Both the position numbers and the translations under genes were made by a program. Positions 53,084 to 64,000 of a stretch of DNA of 64,000 nt are shown piece by piece. Numbering within the stretch: the stretch's first letter is position 1; each line of letters opens with the position of its first letter. This stretch comes from Pseudobutyrivibrio ruminis DSM 9787. GTDB taxonomy: Bacteria > Bacillota > Clostridia > Lachnospirales > Lachnospiraceae. The stretch covers positions 182,156 through 246,155 of the forward strand of contig NZ_OBMR01000008.1 in the NCBI RefSeq assembly GCF_900218035.1. The letters run 5' to 3'. The notes beneath the pieces were generated by a model, which was given only the letters and a program-made list of their open reading frames with translations, was not told where the DNA came from and made no database searches.

Positions 53084-53587
53084 ATGGCAAAGGTAAGTAT
53101 AGTTATGGGTAGCGACAGCGATATGCCGGTAATGGCAAAGGCTGTAGAAGTACTTGAGAGATTTGGCGTAGATTACGAGATGAGAATTATCTCAGCTCAT
53201 CGTGAGCCAGATGTTTTCTTTGAGTATGCAAAGGGCGCAAAAGATAGAGGCGTTCAGGTTATTATCGCTGGAGCAGGCAAGGCAGCACATTTGCCTGGTA
53301 TGTGTGCAGCATTATTCGAAGGGCCTGTTGTTGGTATCCCTATGAAGACTAGCGACCTTGGTGGTGTAGATTCACTATATTCCATTGTTCAGATGCCTAC
53401 AGGTGTACCTGTAGCTACAGTTGCCATCAATGGCGGTGCAAATGCAGGTATACTTGCAGTTAAGATGCTTGCTATGGCGGACTCTGCCCTTGCAAGCAAA
53501 CTCCACGATTTTATCGTAGAGCAGAAAGAATCAGTTGAGAAAAAAGACGGGCAGCTTCAGGCTGACGGTTATAAAGTATTTTTGTAG
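53084..53587 (+). CDS. purE: N5-carboxyaminoimidazole ribonucleotide mutase
   Basis: A 167-residue class I PurE that moves the carboxylate of N5-CAIR to make CAIR in purine synthesis. The GSDSDMPVM phosphate loop (residues 9-17), the catalytic His in SAHREPD, and GAGKAAHLPGM are clear. The ATG follows an AGGAGGAT site. A stem (AAGGAAAC 53596-53603 / GTTTCCTT 53618-53625) with T-rich tail separates it from purM. The purK partner is not in this window. Confidence 0.96.
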   Translation: MAKVSIVMGSDSDMPVMAKAVEVLERFGVDYEMRIISAHREPDVFFEYAKGAKDRGVQVIIAGAGKAAHLPGMCAALFEGPVVGIPMKTSDLGGVDSLYSIVQMPTGVPVATVAINGGANAGILAVKMLAMADSALASKLHDFIVEQKESVEKKDGQLQADGYKVFL

Positions 53588-53595
53588 ATATGTAG

Positions 53596-53630
53596 AAGGA
53601 AACTCTTTTTATTAAGGGTTTCCTTTTATT
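53596..53630 (+). terminator. Probable partial terminator between purE and purM
   Basis: AAGGAAAC (53596-53603) pairs with GTTTCCTT (53618-53625), followed by TTATTTAT. The loop is long and the tail imperfect, so purM may still be reached by read-through. Confidence 0.6.
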
Positions 53631-53665
53631 TATAAAATTTTGAACAAGAAACAAAGGAGAGAAAC

Positions 53666-54691
53666 ATGGATTACAAGAGTTCAGGAGTAGATATCGAGGC
53701 AGGATATGAGTCAGTGGAGCTCATGAAAAAGTTTGTGAAGGGCACTATGAGACCAGAAGTACTTGGCGGACTTGGCGGTTTTTCTGGAGCATTTGATTTA
53801 AGTGCTATCAAGAACATGGATGAGCCAGTTCTTTTATCTGGCACAGACGGTTGTGGAACAAAGGTAAAGCTTGCATTCCTTATGGATAAGCATGACACAA
53901 TCGGAATTGATGCTGTTGCAATGTGTGTTAACGACGTTGCATGTGCAGGCGGAGAGCCACTTTTCTTCCTTGATTATATTGCATGTGGAAAGAACATCCC
54001 TGAAAAGATTGCTACAATTGTTAGCGGTGTAGCAGAGGGATGCAAGCAGTCTGGCTGCGCCCTTGTAGGTGGTGAAACAGCTGAACACCCAGGTCTTATG
54101 CCTGAGGAGGAATACGATCTTGCTGGTTTTGCAGTAGGTATTGTTGATAAAAAGGATATTATTACAGGTGAAACACTTAAAGATGGAGATGTACTTATTG
54201 GTATGGCTTCAACAGGTGTTCATTCAAATGGTTTCTCTCTTGTTCGTAAGATTTTCGATATGACAAAGGAAAGTCTTGATACATATTATGATGAGCTTGG
54301 AACAACTCTTGGCGAGGCTTTAATTGCTCCAACACGTATTTACGTTAAGGCACTTAAGGCAGTAAAGGATGCAGGTGTTAGAGTAAAGGCTTGCTCTCAT
54401 ATTACAGGTGGCGGTTTCTACGAGAATATTCCACGTATGCTTCCAGAAGGAAAGCGTGCTGTAGTAGAGAAGGATTCTTATGAAGTTCCTGCAATCTTCA
54501 AGCTTATGGCTAAGAAGGGCAATGTTTCTGAGCAGATGATGTACAACACATACAATATGGGACTTGGAATGATTGTAGCAGTTGATCCAGCTGACGTTGA
54601 TAAGACAATGGAAGCTATGCGCTCTGCTGGGGACACACCATATGTTGTTGGTAAGATTGTTGACGGAGAAAAGGGAGTAGATTTAGTTTAA
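53666..54691 (+). CDS. purM: Phosphoribosylformylglycinamidine cyclo-ligase (AIR synthetase)
   Basis: A 341-residue PurM that closes FGAM to AIR with ATP. It begins MDYKSSGVDIEAGYESVE, and has GTDGCGTKVKLAF, the AMCVNDVACAGGEPLFFLDYIA block, GGETAEHPG and the C-terminal ITGGGFYENIPRMLP. Normal length. An AAAGGAGAG site supports the ATG. The stop overlaps the purN start (TAATG). Confidence 0.97.
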   Translation: MDYKSSGVDIEAGYESVELMKKFVKGTMRPEVLGGLGGFSGAFDLSAIKNMDEPVLLSGTDGCGTKVKLAFLMDKHDTIGIDAVAMCVNDVACAGGEPLFFLDYIACGKNIPEKIATIVSGVAEGCKQSGCALVGGETAEHPGLMPEEEYDLAGFAVGIVDKKDIITGETLKDGDVLIGMASTGVHSNGFSLVRKIFDMTKESLDTYYDELGTTLGEALIAPTRIYVKALKAVKDAGVRVKACSHITGGGFYENIPRMLPEGKRAVVEKDSYEVPAIFKLMAKKGNVSEQMMYNTYNMGLGMIVAVDPADVDKTMEAMRSAGDTPYVVGKIVDGEKGVDLV

Positions 54692-55314
54692 TGAGAATAG
54701 CAGTTTGCGTATCTGGAGGTGGCACAAACCTCCAGGCAATCATTGATAAGATTAACTCAGGCGAGATTCATAATACTGAAATAGCTGTTGTTATATCTAA
54801 CAATAAAAATGCATATGCTTTAGAGCGTGCTGCAAAGGCGGGAATCGAAGGGGTTTGTATTTCGCCTAAGGATTATGAGAATCGAGAAGCATTTAATAAG
54901 TCTTTTTTGGAGAAATTGAATTCATATAATGTAGATTTGGTTGTATTGGCGGGATTTTTGGTAGTAATACCGGAGGAAATGATTCGTCAGTACAGAAATA
55001 GAATCATTAATATTCATCCATCTTTGATTCCAAGTTTTTGCGGTACAGGTTTTTATGGCTTAAAGGTTCATGAAGGGGTTCTTGAACGTGGTGTAAAAGT
55101 CACTGGCGCAACATGCCACTTTGTGGATGAAGGAACAGATACAGGTCCTATCATTCTTCAAAAGGCTGTAGAGGTAATGGAGGATGATACTCCAGAAATA
55201 CTACAACGACGTGTGATGGAGCAGGCTGAGTGGATAATCATGCCACGCGCAATCGATTTGATAGCACGCGGATGTGTATCTGTGGTTGATGGAAAGGTAA
55301 AAATAGGAGAATAA
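54691..55314 (+). CDS. purN: Phosphoribosylglycinamide formyltransferase
   Basis: A 207-residue 10-formyl-THF-dependent GAR transformylase. The N-terminal VSGGGTNLQAIIDKI loop, the catalytic Asn/His/Asp set (NIHPSLIPSFCGTGFYG, then TGATCHFVDEGTDTGPII) are present. It shares one base with the purM stop and lies 2 bp before purD, so the three genes are coupled. In the usual HPSLLPxFxG motif the residues following are CGTGFYG here, a form common in Lachnospiraceae sequences. Confidence 0.95.
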   Translation: MRIAVCVSGGGTNLQAIIDKINSGEIHNTEIAVVISNNKNAYALERAAKAGIEGVCISPKDYENREAFNKSFLEKLNSYNVDLVVLAGFLVVIPEEMIRQYRNRIINIHPSLIPSFCGTGFYGLKVHEGVLERGVKVTGATCHFVDEGTDTGPIILQKAVEVMEDDTPEILQRRVMEQAEWIIMPRAIDLIARGCVSVVDGKVKIGE

Positions 55315-55316
55315 GA

Positions 55317-56585
55317 ATGAAAGTATTAATTGTAGGTAGTGGAGGAAGAGAGCATGCAATTGCGCTTGCTGTTTCTAAAAGCTCTAAGGTTGAAAAGATT
55401 TACTGTGCACCAGGTAATGCAGGTATTGCGGAGCTTGCAGAGTGTGTAGATATCAAGGCTATGGAGTTTGATAAGCTTGTAGCTTTTGCAAAGGAAAATG
55501 CTATTGATTTGACAATCATTGGCATGGATGACCCACTTGTAGGTGGAGTTGTAGATAAGTTTGAGGAAGCTGGCCTTCGTTGCTTTGGTCCTAGAAAGAA
55601 TGCTGCTATCCTTGAAGGTTCAAAAGCTTTCTCAAAGGATTTAATGAAAAAATATAATATCCCAACAGCGGGTTATGAGAACTTCACAGATCCTGAGGCG
55701 GCTTTAAAGTACCTTGAAACTTGCAAATATCCAATCGTACTTAAGGCAGATGGACTAGCTCTCGGCAAAGGTGTTCTGATTTGTGAGACACATGAGGATG
55801 CGGTTGCAGGTGTTGCAGAAATCATGCAGGACAAGAAATTCGGTGATGCCGGCAATACAATGGTAGTAGAGGAATTCATGACAGGTCGTGAGGTTTCTGT
55901 GCTTTCATTTGTTGATGGTAATACAGTAAAAATCATGTCTTCAGCCCAGGATCACAAGCGCGCAGGAGATGGTGATACAGGCCTTAATACAGGTGGAATG
56001 GGTAATTTCTCTCCATCCCCATTCTTCACAAAGGAAATTGAGGATTTCTGCCAGAAGAATATTTTCCAGCCTACAGTTGACGCTATGAAGGCTGAGGGAA
56101 GAGAGTTTAAGGGCGTAATTTTCTTTGGTCTTATGCTCACAGAAGAGGGACCAAAGGTTCTTGAGTATAATGCCAGATTTGGTGATCCAGAAGCTCAGGT
56201 TGTCCTTCCACGTCTTCAGAATGATATTATCGATGTTATGGAAGCTTGTATTGATGGAAAGTTAGATCAGATTGATCTTAAGTTTTCAGATGAGGCCGCT
56301 GTATGTGTAGTTCTTGCATCAGATGGTTATCCTGTAAAGTACGAAAAGGGATTCCCTATCACAGGTTTTGAAAAGTTCAACAACAAGGATTATTATTGCT
56401 TCCATGCTGGAACAGCTAAAAATGACAAAGGCGAAATCGTTACAAATGGTGGACGTGTGCTTGGTATCACAGCTCTCGGCAAAGATTTAGTAGAAGCTAG
56501 AGCAAAAGCATACGAAGCAACAGAGTGGATTGATTTTGAGAATAAATATATGAGACACGACATTGCTAATGCCATCCTTAAATAA
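55317..56585 (+). CDS. purD: Phosphoribosylamine-glycine ligase (GAR synthetase)
   Basis: A 422-residue ATP-grasp enzyme that couples glycine to phosphoribosylamine. It starts MKVLIVGSGGREHAIA, and has the ATP-grasp blocks VLKADGLALGKGV and VVEEFMTGREVSVLSF, DHKRAGDGDTGLNTGGMG, and VLEYNARFGDPEAQVVLPRL. Normal length. The last gene of the purM-N-D run. The remaining de novo purine genes (purF, purL, purC, purB, purH) are not in the window. Confidence 0.97.
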   Translation: MKVLIVGSGGREHAIALAVSKSSKVEKIYCAPGNAGIAELAECVDIKAMEFDKLVAFAKENAIDLTIIGMDDPLVGGVVDKFEEAGLRCFGPRKNAAILEGSKAFSKDLMKKYNIPTAGYENFTDPEAALKYLETCKYPIVLKADGLALGKGVLICETHEDAVAGVAEIMQDKKFGDAGNTMVVEEFMTGREVSVLSFVDGNTVKIMSSAQDHKRAGDGDTGLNTGGMGNFSPSPFFTKEIEDFCQKNIFQPTVDAMKAEGREFKGVIFFGLMLTEEGPKVLEYNARFGDPEAQVVLPRLQNDIIDVMEACIDGKLDQIDLKFSDEAAVCVVLASDGYPVKYEKGFPITGFEKFNNKDYYCFHAGTAKNDKGEIVTNGGRVLGITALGKDLVEARAKAYEATEWIDFENKYMRHDIANAILK

Positions 56586-56662
56586 AATTGTGTTTTAATT
56601 GTGAATTTGTACAAAAAGGCAAAAGCACTTTTTTGCAAAACTCCAAAATTTGTTTGCAGCTC

Positions 56663-56691
56663 TTTACAGGAGAGGGATTTCCATGTAAAGT
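56663..56691 (+). promoter_or_regulatory. Probable promoter of the licT-PTS-bglA locus
   Basis: TTTACA (56663-56668) and TAAAGT (56686-56691) are spaced by 17 bp. The start would fall about 10 nt before the RAT sequence. CTTTACA (56662-56668) and TGTAAAG (56684-56690) are inverted arms around the promoter spacer, a possible regulator site. Confidence 0.55.
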
Positions 56692-56708
56692 AGTTGCATA
56701 ACAAATTT

Positions 56709-56809
56709 CGGATTGTTACTGTTCGATGTTCGTACAGGCAAGACTGAATCATATCCCAGAGTCGTGTGTATGACTTTTATTTTTGGTGGGGTAGGTTCGG
56801 TCATTTTTT
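56709..56809 (+). promoter_or_regulatory. RAT antiterminator overlapping an intrinsic terminator, upstream of licT
   Basis: GGATTGTTACTG (56710-56721) and CAGGCAAGAC (56735-56744) are the two halves of a ribonucleic antiterminator of the LicT/SacY/BglG type. The RAT 3' part overlaps the left arm of a terminator: GACTGAATC (56742-56750) pairs with GGTTCGGTC (56794-56802; G-T pairs), followed by A and six T. LicT bound to the RAT would block the terminator. The mechanism is established for the family; its use here is inferred from the overlap. Confidence 0.88.
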
Positions 56810-56827
56810 GTTTATAAGAGAGTATTT

Positions 56828-57655
56828 ATGAAAATTAAAAAAGTTCTTAACAACAATGCTGCATTGGCATCAGATGAAAACGGAAATGAAATAATATATA
56901 CAGGCTGTGGAATTTGTTTTCAGAAGCGTCCAGGAGATGAGCTTGAGGAAAGCAAAATCGAAAAGACTTTTGTAATGGAAAAAGCAAATGAACAGTTCTT
57001 AAAGCTGGTTTCTGAAATGCCATACGAAGAGATTCAGGTTGCAGATGAAATAATTAAATATGCATCTGAAAATCTTGGCAAAAGACTTTGCAACAACATT
57101 TACATCACTCTCACAGACCATTTGGGATTTGCTATAGAACGAAGCAAAAGCGGTACATTTTTAAAAAACAAGCTTTTGTGGGAAATCAAAAACTACTATA
57201 AAGTTGAATACAACCTAGGATGTCATGCCCTTGAAATTATAAAGGACAAGCTTGGAGTTGAACTTCCAGAAGATGAGGCTGGCTTCTTTGCACTTCATAT
57301 CGTAAATGCGGAATTAGATGGAAACATCCATCACACTATGGAAGCTCCAGAAATCATCGATGACATCATCAGCATAGTTAAATATACATACAAGAAAGAT
57401 TTAGATGAAGATTCATTCTCTTATGAAAGATTCATCACTCATCTGAAATATTTCTTACAGAGAGCTGAGCGTAATGCTTATTACGAACCTCAGGATCCAG
57501 GAATCTTCGAAATTATTATGGAGAGATTCCCAGAGGCATATAATTGTGCCACACGTATTAAAAGCTACATGGAATCTAAATATCCAGAAAAGCTTACAGA
57601 CGAAGAAATGTTGTACCTTACAGTACACATTGCTCGAATAACAGATAGAGATTAA
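56828..57655 (+). CDS. licT: BglG/LicT-family transcriptional antiterminator
   Basis: A 275-residue RNA-binding antiterminator. The N-terminal CAT domain (MKIKKVLNNNAALASDENGNEIIYTGCGICFQKRPGDEL) binds RAT RNA. Two PTS regulation domains follow, with the conserved His in TDHLGFAIER and FFALHIVNAE (PRD1) and in YLTVHIARI (PRD2), phosphorylated by PTS proteins. A RAT/terminator lies before this gene and another between it and the PTS gene, so it should control both itself and the transporter in response to a beta-glucoside. Confidence 0.95.
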   Translation: MKIKKVLNNNAALASDENGNEIIYTGCGICFQKRPGDELEESKIEKTFVMEKANEQFLKLVSEMPYEEIQVADEIIKYASENLGKRLCNNIYITLTDHLGFAIERSKSGTFLKNKLLWEIKNYYKVEYNLGCHALEIIKDKLGVELPEDEAGFFALHIVNAELDGNIHHTMEAPEIIDDIISIVKYTYKKDLDEDSFSYERFITHLKYFLQRAERNAYYEPQDPGIFEIIMERFPEAYNCATRIKSYMESKYPEKLTDEEMLYLTVHIARITDRD

Positions 57656-57659
57656 CCAG

Positions 57660-57744
57660 GGATGGTTACGGCGTTAGAGTCGGCTAGACCCGTACGATAA
57701 TTATATAGTCAATCAGGCTATAGCTTTGTCGTGCGGGTTTTTTT
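57660..57744 (+). promoter_or_regulatory. Second RAT-like antiterminator overlapping a terminator, upstream of the PTS gene
   Basis: GGATGGTTACGG (57660-57671) and GGCTAGACC (57682-57690) follow the RAT pattern with changes at two of the usually conserved positions of the 5' half (GGATTGTTACTG). The 3' part overlaps ACCCGTACGA (57688-57697), which pairs with TCGTGCGGGT (57729-57738) and is followed by seven T; an inner stem TATAG/CTATA supports it. Confidence 0.82.
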
Positions 57745-57790
57745 ATTAGGTAATATTCAGTCCAGTGCGCAGGGGCTGTATAGTATATAA

Positions 57791-59680
<1,890 letters not shown>

Positions 59681-59689
59681 TTATAAAAA

Positions 59690-61185
<1,496 letters not shown>

Positions 61186-61200
61186 TACATGTGTTTAATA

Positions 61201-61231
61201 AAAGGCAGTCTAGCAATGCTAGGCTGCCTTT
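61201..61231. terminator. Convergent terminator between bglA and the aldo/keto reductase gene
   Basis: AAAGGCAGTCTAG (61201-61213) pairs with CTAGGCTGCCTTT (61219-61231, one G-T pair). The minus strand tail is TTTTATT; the plus strand tail is weaker. Confidence 0.75.
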
Positions 61232-61235
61232 AGTG

Positions 61236-62273
61236 TTATTGAACTTTTCTATTTCCTGCAAGAACTTCATGATAATCTTCGAGGTTCTTTCTTAAAAGTG
61301 TTGGAATCTGTAATTCGTATGGGCAATGTGTCATGCATTTGCCACATTCGATGCAATCATTAATTTTTTCCATTTCTGCCTGCCAGTACTCATTTAACCA
61401 ACTTGCACTTGGCGCACGTCTAAGCATAAGAGACATGCGATTGCACTGGTTAATTTGAATTCCCACAGTACAAGGCATACAATAGCCACAACCTCTGCAG
61501 AAATCACCCATTAGCTCTTTTCTTTCTTTTTCGATAAAAGCTTTGATACTGTCATCCATGGTAGGAGTGCTATCCATAAAGGCAAGCCACTCATCTAATT
61601 CAGATTCACGTTGAATACCCCAAATTGGAACAGCACCATCAAATTGAGATATAAAGGCCATAGCAGCTTTTGAATTGGTGATTAGTCCGCCAGCTAGACC
61701 TTTCATAGAAATAAATCCCATATCATGACTGTTGCATAAATGGATTAACTCCACTTCTTTGTCTGTTGCTAAATAACTCATTGGATACTGTAGGGTTTCA
61801 TATAAACCTGATTCGATGATTTCTTTTGCAACTCCTAGCTTATGAGCTGTGCCGCCAATATGTCTAATCTTACCCTGACGCTTAGCTTCTACTAAGCATT
61901 CGTATAGCCCGGTGCCATCTCCTGGTTTAAAACATTGAGGCATCATATGTAATTGATATATATCAATATATTCAGTCTTTAAGTTTGCTAATGAAGTATC
62001 TAAATCCTTCCAGAATTCTTCAGGAGTTTTTGCTGCTGTTTTTGTGGCAATAATAATATCTTCACGCTTAATATATCCTGTTCCAAATGCTTCGCCTAAT
62101 TTGATTTCACTGTCACTATAAGCTCTTGCAGTATCAAAGAATCGCATACCACCGTCGTAAGCTTTTCTGAGAATTCTAACTGCTTCTTCAATGCTTACGC
62201 GCTGAATTGGCAATGCACCAAAACCATTTTGAGGAACTTTTATGCCAGTTTTTCCTAAAATGATATCTTTCAT
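61236..62273 (-). CDS. Aldo/keto reductase with C-terminal Fe-S domain
   Basis: A 345-residue protein. The N-terminal aldo/keto reductase barrel has the catalytic region (FFDTARAYSDSEIKLGEAF, then DIYQLHMM) and an NADPH-type pocket. The C-terminal ~80 residues hold two cysteine clusters: CRGCGYCMPC with a later CN, and the ferredoxin-like CIECGKCMTHCP. This 'AKR plus 4Fe-4S' fusion is common in anaerobes and is thought to be a ferredoxin-linked oxidoreductase; the substrate is unknown. It is transcribed toward bglA from an AGGAGG-type site. Confidence 0.9.
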   Translation of the reverse strand: MKDIILGKTGIKVPQNGFGALPIQRVSIEEAVRILRKAYDGGMRFFDTARAYSDSEIKLGEAFGTGYIKREDIIIATKTAAKTPEEFWKDLDTSLANLKTEYIDIYQLHMMPQCFKPGDGTGLYECLVEAKRQGKIRHIGGTAHKLGVAKEIIESGLYETLQYPMSYLATDKEVELIHLCNSHDMGFISMKGLAGGLITNSKAAMAFISQFDGAVPIWGIQRESELDEWLAFMDSTPTMDDSIKAFIEKERKELMGDFCRGCGYCMPCTVGIQINQCNRMSLMLRRAPSASWLNEYWQAEMEKINDCIECGKCMTHCPYELQIPTLLRKNLEDYHEVLAGNRKVQ

Positions 62274-62428
62274 TTTGAAATCCTCCTATTACGTATTTAA
62301 TTGTTGTTGATATTTTATCATGTAGGGGAGAATAAAGTCTATTTTTCTTAAAGATGTGGTAACATCATAAATATATAATATGGAGAGGAATACGGGGAGC
62401 ATACAATTAATTATAGGAGGAAGTATTA
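62274..62428. promoter_or_regulatory. Divergent region between the reductase and HMA genes
   Basis: A 155-bp AT-rich gap. A plus-strand TATAAT at 62375-62380 (within AATATATAATATGG) could be a -10 for the HMA gene, and TAGGAGG is its ribosome site. The minus strand has GGAGG just before the reductase ATG. No clear metalloregulator palindrome was seen here. Confidence 0.4.
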
Positions 62429-62680
62429 ATGTTAAAAGTCACTTTAAAGATTGAAGGAATGATGTGTGGCATGTGTGAGGCTCACATTAATGATGTGATT
62501 AGAAAAGTGGTTCCAAATGCTAAAAAAGTAAAGAGCTCATATGCAAAAGGTGTGAGCACATTCATATCTGAAACAGAGCCAGATAAAGACGAGCTTACAG
62601 ATGCAATTTCAGAAACTGGATATACCTTGCAGGCTATGGATACAGAAGAATATACAAAAAAATTATTTGGACTATTTTAG
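62429..62680 (+). CDS. Heavy-metal-associated (HMA) domain protein, CopZ-like
   Basis: An 83-residue ferredoxin-like HMA protein. The metal motif is GMMCGMC with Cys13 and Cys16, and the rest (SYAKGVSTFISETEPDKDELTDAISETGYTLQAM) follows the beta-alpha-beta pattern. It should bind Cu(I) or a similar soft metal in the cytosol. Usual CopZ motifs read M-x-C-x-x-C; the extra Met here may add a thioether ligand. No copper ATPase or CsoR lies nearby. The next gene encodes a ZinT-like lipoprotein, 99 bp downstream. Confidence 0.85.
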   Translation: MLKVTLKIEGMMCGMCEAHINDVIRKVVPNAKKVKSSYAKGVSTFISETEPDKDELTDAISETGYTLQAMDTEEYTKKLFGLF

Positions 62681-62736
62681 ATTATTTGATAAAAATATAA
62701 CAATAAGATGTTTGACTTTTGAAAATAGTTATACTA

Positions 62737-62754
62737 CGCTAACTATGGTTAGCG
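62737..62754. promoter_or_regulatory. Perfect palindrome upstream of the ZinT-like lipoprotein gene
   Basis: CGCTAAC (62737-62743) and GTTAGCG (62748-62754) are perfect inverted arms around TATG. It resembles DtxR/MntR-type metalloregulator operators, which contain TTAGG/CCTAA-like or GTTAG/CTAAC arms, and lies 25 bp before the ATG. TTGACT (62712-62717) lies upstream. A metal-responsive operator is inferred. Confidence 0.55.
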
Positions 62755-62779
62755 GAATATAACACAAAGGAGAGAAAAA

Positions 62780-63559
62780 ATGAAAAGAAAAACATCTTTA
62801 TTAATTGCATTTACTATGATTGCTTCACTGTATGGATGTGGTGCTAATGAAGCTGATACACAAGAAACAGTAGAGCAGGTTGAAGAGTCAACTACAGAAG
62901 AGACTGTGGAAACTGATAATGCTGAAGCAGAAAGCCAGGAAGGATACAGTTTAGCACCATTAGAAGGAACATATGTAGAATTATTTCCAGAGTTTGCTAA
63001 GGAAGAGTATAAAGATTGGTGGGTTGAGTGTATTAGCGCATATGAAACTGACGAGGATACAGTTGAAAGCTTTTATACAATGCTGACAGAATCGTACATG
63101 GGCACTATTACAGGTCAAGAAGCAGTTGAAAAATACAGTGCAGACTCGATGGTATTTGATTGCTATTTCGAGAATGACATTAAAACAATTACTGTTGATG
63201 GAAATGTGATATCCGGAGCAGATGATGAAGGTAATGAGATCTTTAGTCATGAATATAGCTATGTAGAGGATATCGATGCTTTACATGGTGAAGATGTATT
63301 AGAAAGCTACTTCCATGTATTTAAAACAGAAGACGAAGATGCTGGAGAGTTTACATACTTCGTATTTACGAACGATACACCATCAGGCGAGTACCATATA
63401 GAATTTAGGTATGGTGAATCATTGGAAGGAATGGATCAGTTTATGGATGGCAATTATGCATACTGGATGGCATCTGGAATATTACAGGACTACGACGAAG
63501 AAATGATACATAATTGTATAAAATTATTTGTTGATGAAAATGTAGGTGGAGAAGAATAA
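62780..63559 (+). CDS. Lipoprotein with ZinT/YodA-like domain
   Basis: A 259-residue lipoprotein. The signal MKRKTSLLIAFTMIASL is followed by lipobox YGC with Cys20, then an acidic Glu/Thr-rich linker (about 22-55). The folded part (about 56-255) resembles the ZinT domain: WWVECISAYETDEDTVESFYTMLT, VFDCYFENDIKTITVDGNVISG, and EYHIEFRYGESLEGM. The His-rich metal cluster and the WPTYYP block of classic ZinT are not evident, so metal choice may differ or binding may be lost. A GGAGAG site supports the ATG. Role: probable extracellular metal or lipocalin-like binding. Confidence 0.68.
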   Translation: MKRKTSLLIAFTMIASLYGCGANEADTQETVEQVEESTTEETVETDNAEAESQEGYSLAPLEGTYVELFPEFAKEEYKDWWVECISAYETDEDTVESFYTMLTESYMGTITGQEAVEKYSADSMVFDCYFENDIKTITVDGNVISGADDEGNEIFSHEYSYVEDIDALHGEDVLESYFHVFKTEDEDAGEFTYFVFTNDTPSGEYHIEFRYGESLEGMDQFMDGNYAYWMASGILQDYDEEMIHNCIKLFVDENVGGEE

Positions 63560-63570
63560 ATAGAACCATG

Positions 63571-63597
63571 AAAGCGGCTTGCAAAAGCCGCTTTTTT
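63571..63597 (+). terminator. Intrinsic terminator after the ZinT-like gene
   Basis: AAAGCGGCTT (63571-63580) pairs with AAGCCGCTTT (63585-63594) around GCAA, followed by a T tract to 63597. Confidence 0.92.
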
Positions 63598-63921
63598 AGT
63601 GGACTTAAATAAATGTTCAAACAATTGATACAATTCAAACAAAAGGGCGATTTTGGATGAATAGATTTACTTTAATAAAATCCTCAAAAAAGGCTTTACA
63701 AGTGAAGTTACAGGTGATATTATAATCGAGCACTGAGGGACAGCAAGTCACACAGAGCAAAACAAATAAACGAAGATTGATAACTGAACAGTGAAACAAA
63801 CCTTGAATTAATACAGTTTTGTATAAAACATGTATCCTTGAAATTCATTTAAGTTTCTTAATGAAACGAAACCTTTATTAGTAAACAAGTCAGTTTTATA
63901 CTGATTCGGAATTAAACTTTT
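63598..63921 (+). promoter_or_regulatory. Tandem promoters and leader of an rRNA operon
   Basis: This gene-free stretch holds two promoter-like pairs: TTGGAT (63653-63658) with TAAAAT (63676-63681), and TTTACA (63695-63700) with TATTAT (63718-63723), each with 17-bp spacing. A leader of about 190 nt follows. It contains AACTGAACAGTGAAAC (63782-63797), a sequence style common in Firmicutes pre-16S leaders. The RNase III partner sequence would lie after 16S, outside the window. Confidence 0.7.

Positions 63922-64000
<79 letters not shown>

Noticed and set aside
63569..63584. CcpA cre-like sequence
   Set aside because: The match is imperfect at two conserved positions and falls in the stem of an intrinsic terminator.

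Overview
The window is low-GC Firmicutes DNA, most likely from a rumen or gut Lachnospiraceae of the Butyrivibrio/Pseudobutyrivibrio group. The evidence is the AT-rich sequence, strong GGAGG-type ribosome sites, LplABC-type sugar transporters with YesM/YesN and YesL partners, and the first ~79 bases of a 16S rRNA gene at the right edge. That assignment is inferred from gene content, not from a database match. No phage, IS element, CRISPR array or tRNA gene was seen.

Layout. (1) 1-6577: a LacI regulator and a truncated YesL gene on the minus strand, divergent from a BCA-ordered oligosaccharide ABC transporter and a cytosolic GH32 fructosidase (sucrose/fructo-oligosaccharide use). (2) 6799-10239: rarA, a type Ic aspartate-type aminotransferase and proC. 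(3) 10383-22663: a xylo-oligosaccharide locus with YesL, GH3, GH43, the YesM/YesN two-component system, an ABC-ordered LplABC transporter and a GH8 exo-oligoxylanase. (4) 22697-32509: an AraC regulator divergent from an operon of Rbs/Mgl-type ABC transporter genes, a GH78-like enzyme, a His-Asp-dyad GH3 enzyme and beta-phosphoglucomutase. (5) 32530-39709: a second AraC regulator divergent from GH1, a GPH symporter, a sugar isomerase-like TIM barrel and a GH78 alpha-L-rhamnosidase. (6) 39726-46372: a third AraC regulator, a FucI/AraA-fold isomerase, rhaD, rhaB, a TetR regulator and a lactaldehyde reductase-type alcohol dehydrogenase. (7) 46560-56585: pyk, L,D-transpeptidase, nth, pyrE, a small membrane protein, an extended M29 aminopeptidase and purE-purM-purN-purD. 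(8) 56709-61185: a licT-PTS-bglA beta-glucoside locus with two RAT/terminator antitermination sites. (9) 61236-63559: an Fe-S aldo/keto reductase, an HMA protein and a ZinT-like lipoprotein. (10) 63560-64000: tandem promoters, leader and start of an rRNA operon.

How it fits together. Regions 4-6 read as one rhamnoside programme. Uptake is followed by removal of L-rhamnose (two GH78-type enzymes) and of beta-glucose (GH1, GH3). Rhamnose is then taken through isomerase, kinase and aldolase to dihydroxyacetone phosphate and lactaldehyde, and the lactaldehyde is reduced to 1,2-propanediol. The most interesting proposal is that the GH3 enzyme next to pgmB (1-nt gap) is a retaining beta-glycoside phosphorylase. 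It carries the His-Asp dyad of GH3 enzymes known to be phosphorylases, and its beta-glucose-1-phosphate product is exactly what beta-phosphoglucomutase uses. The isomerase of region 6 also looks like a non-orthologous L-rhamnose isomerase.
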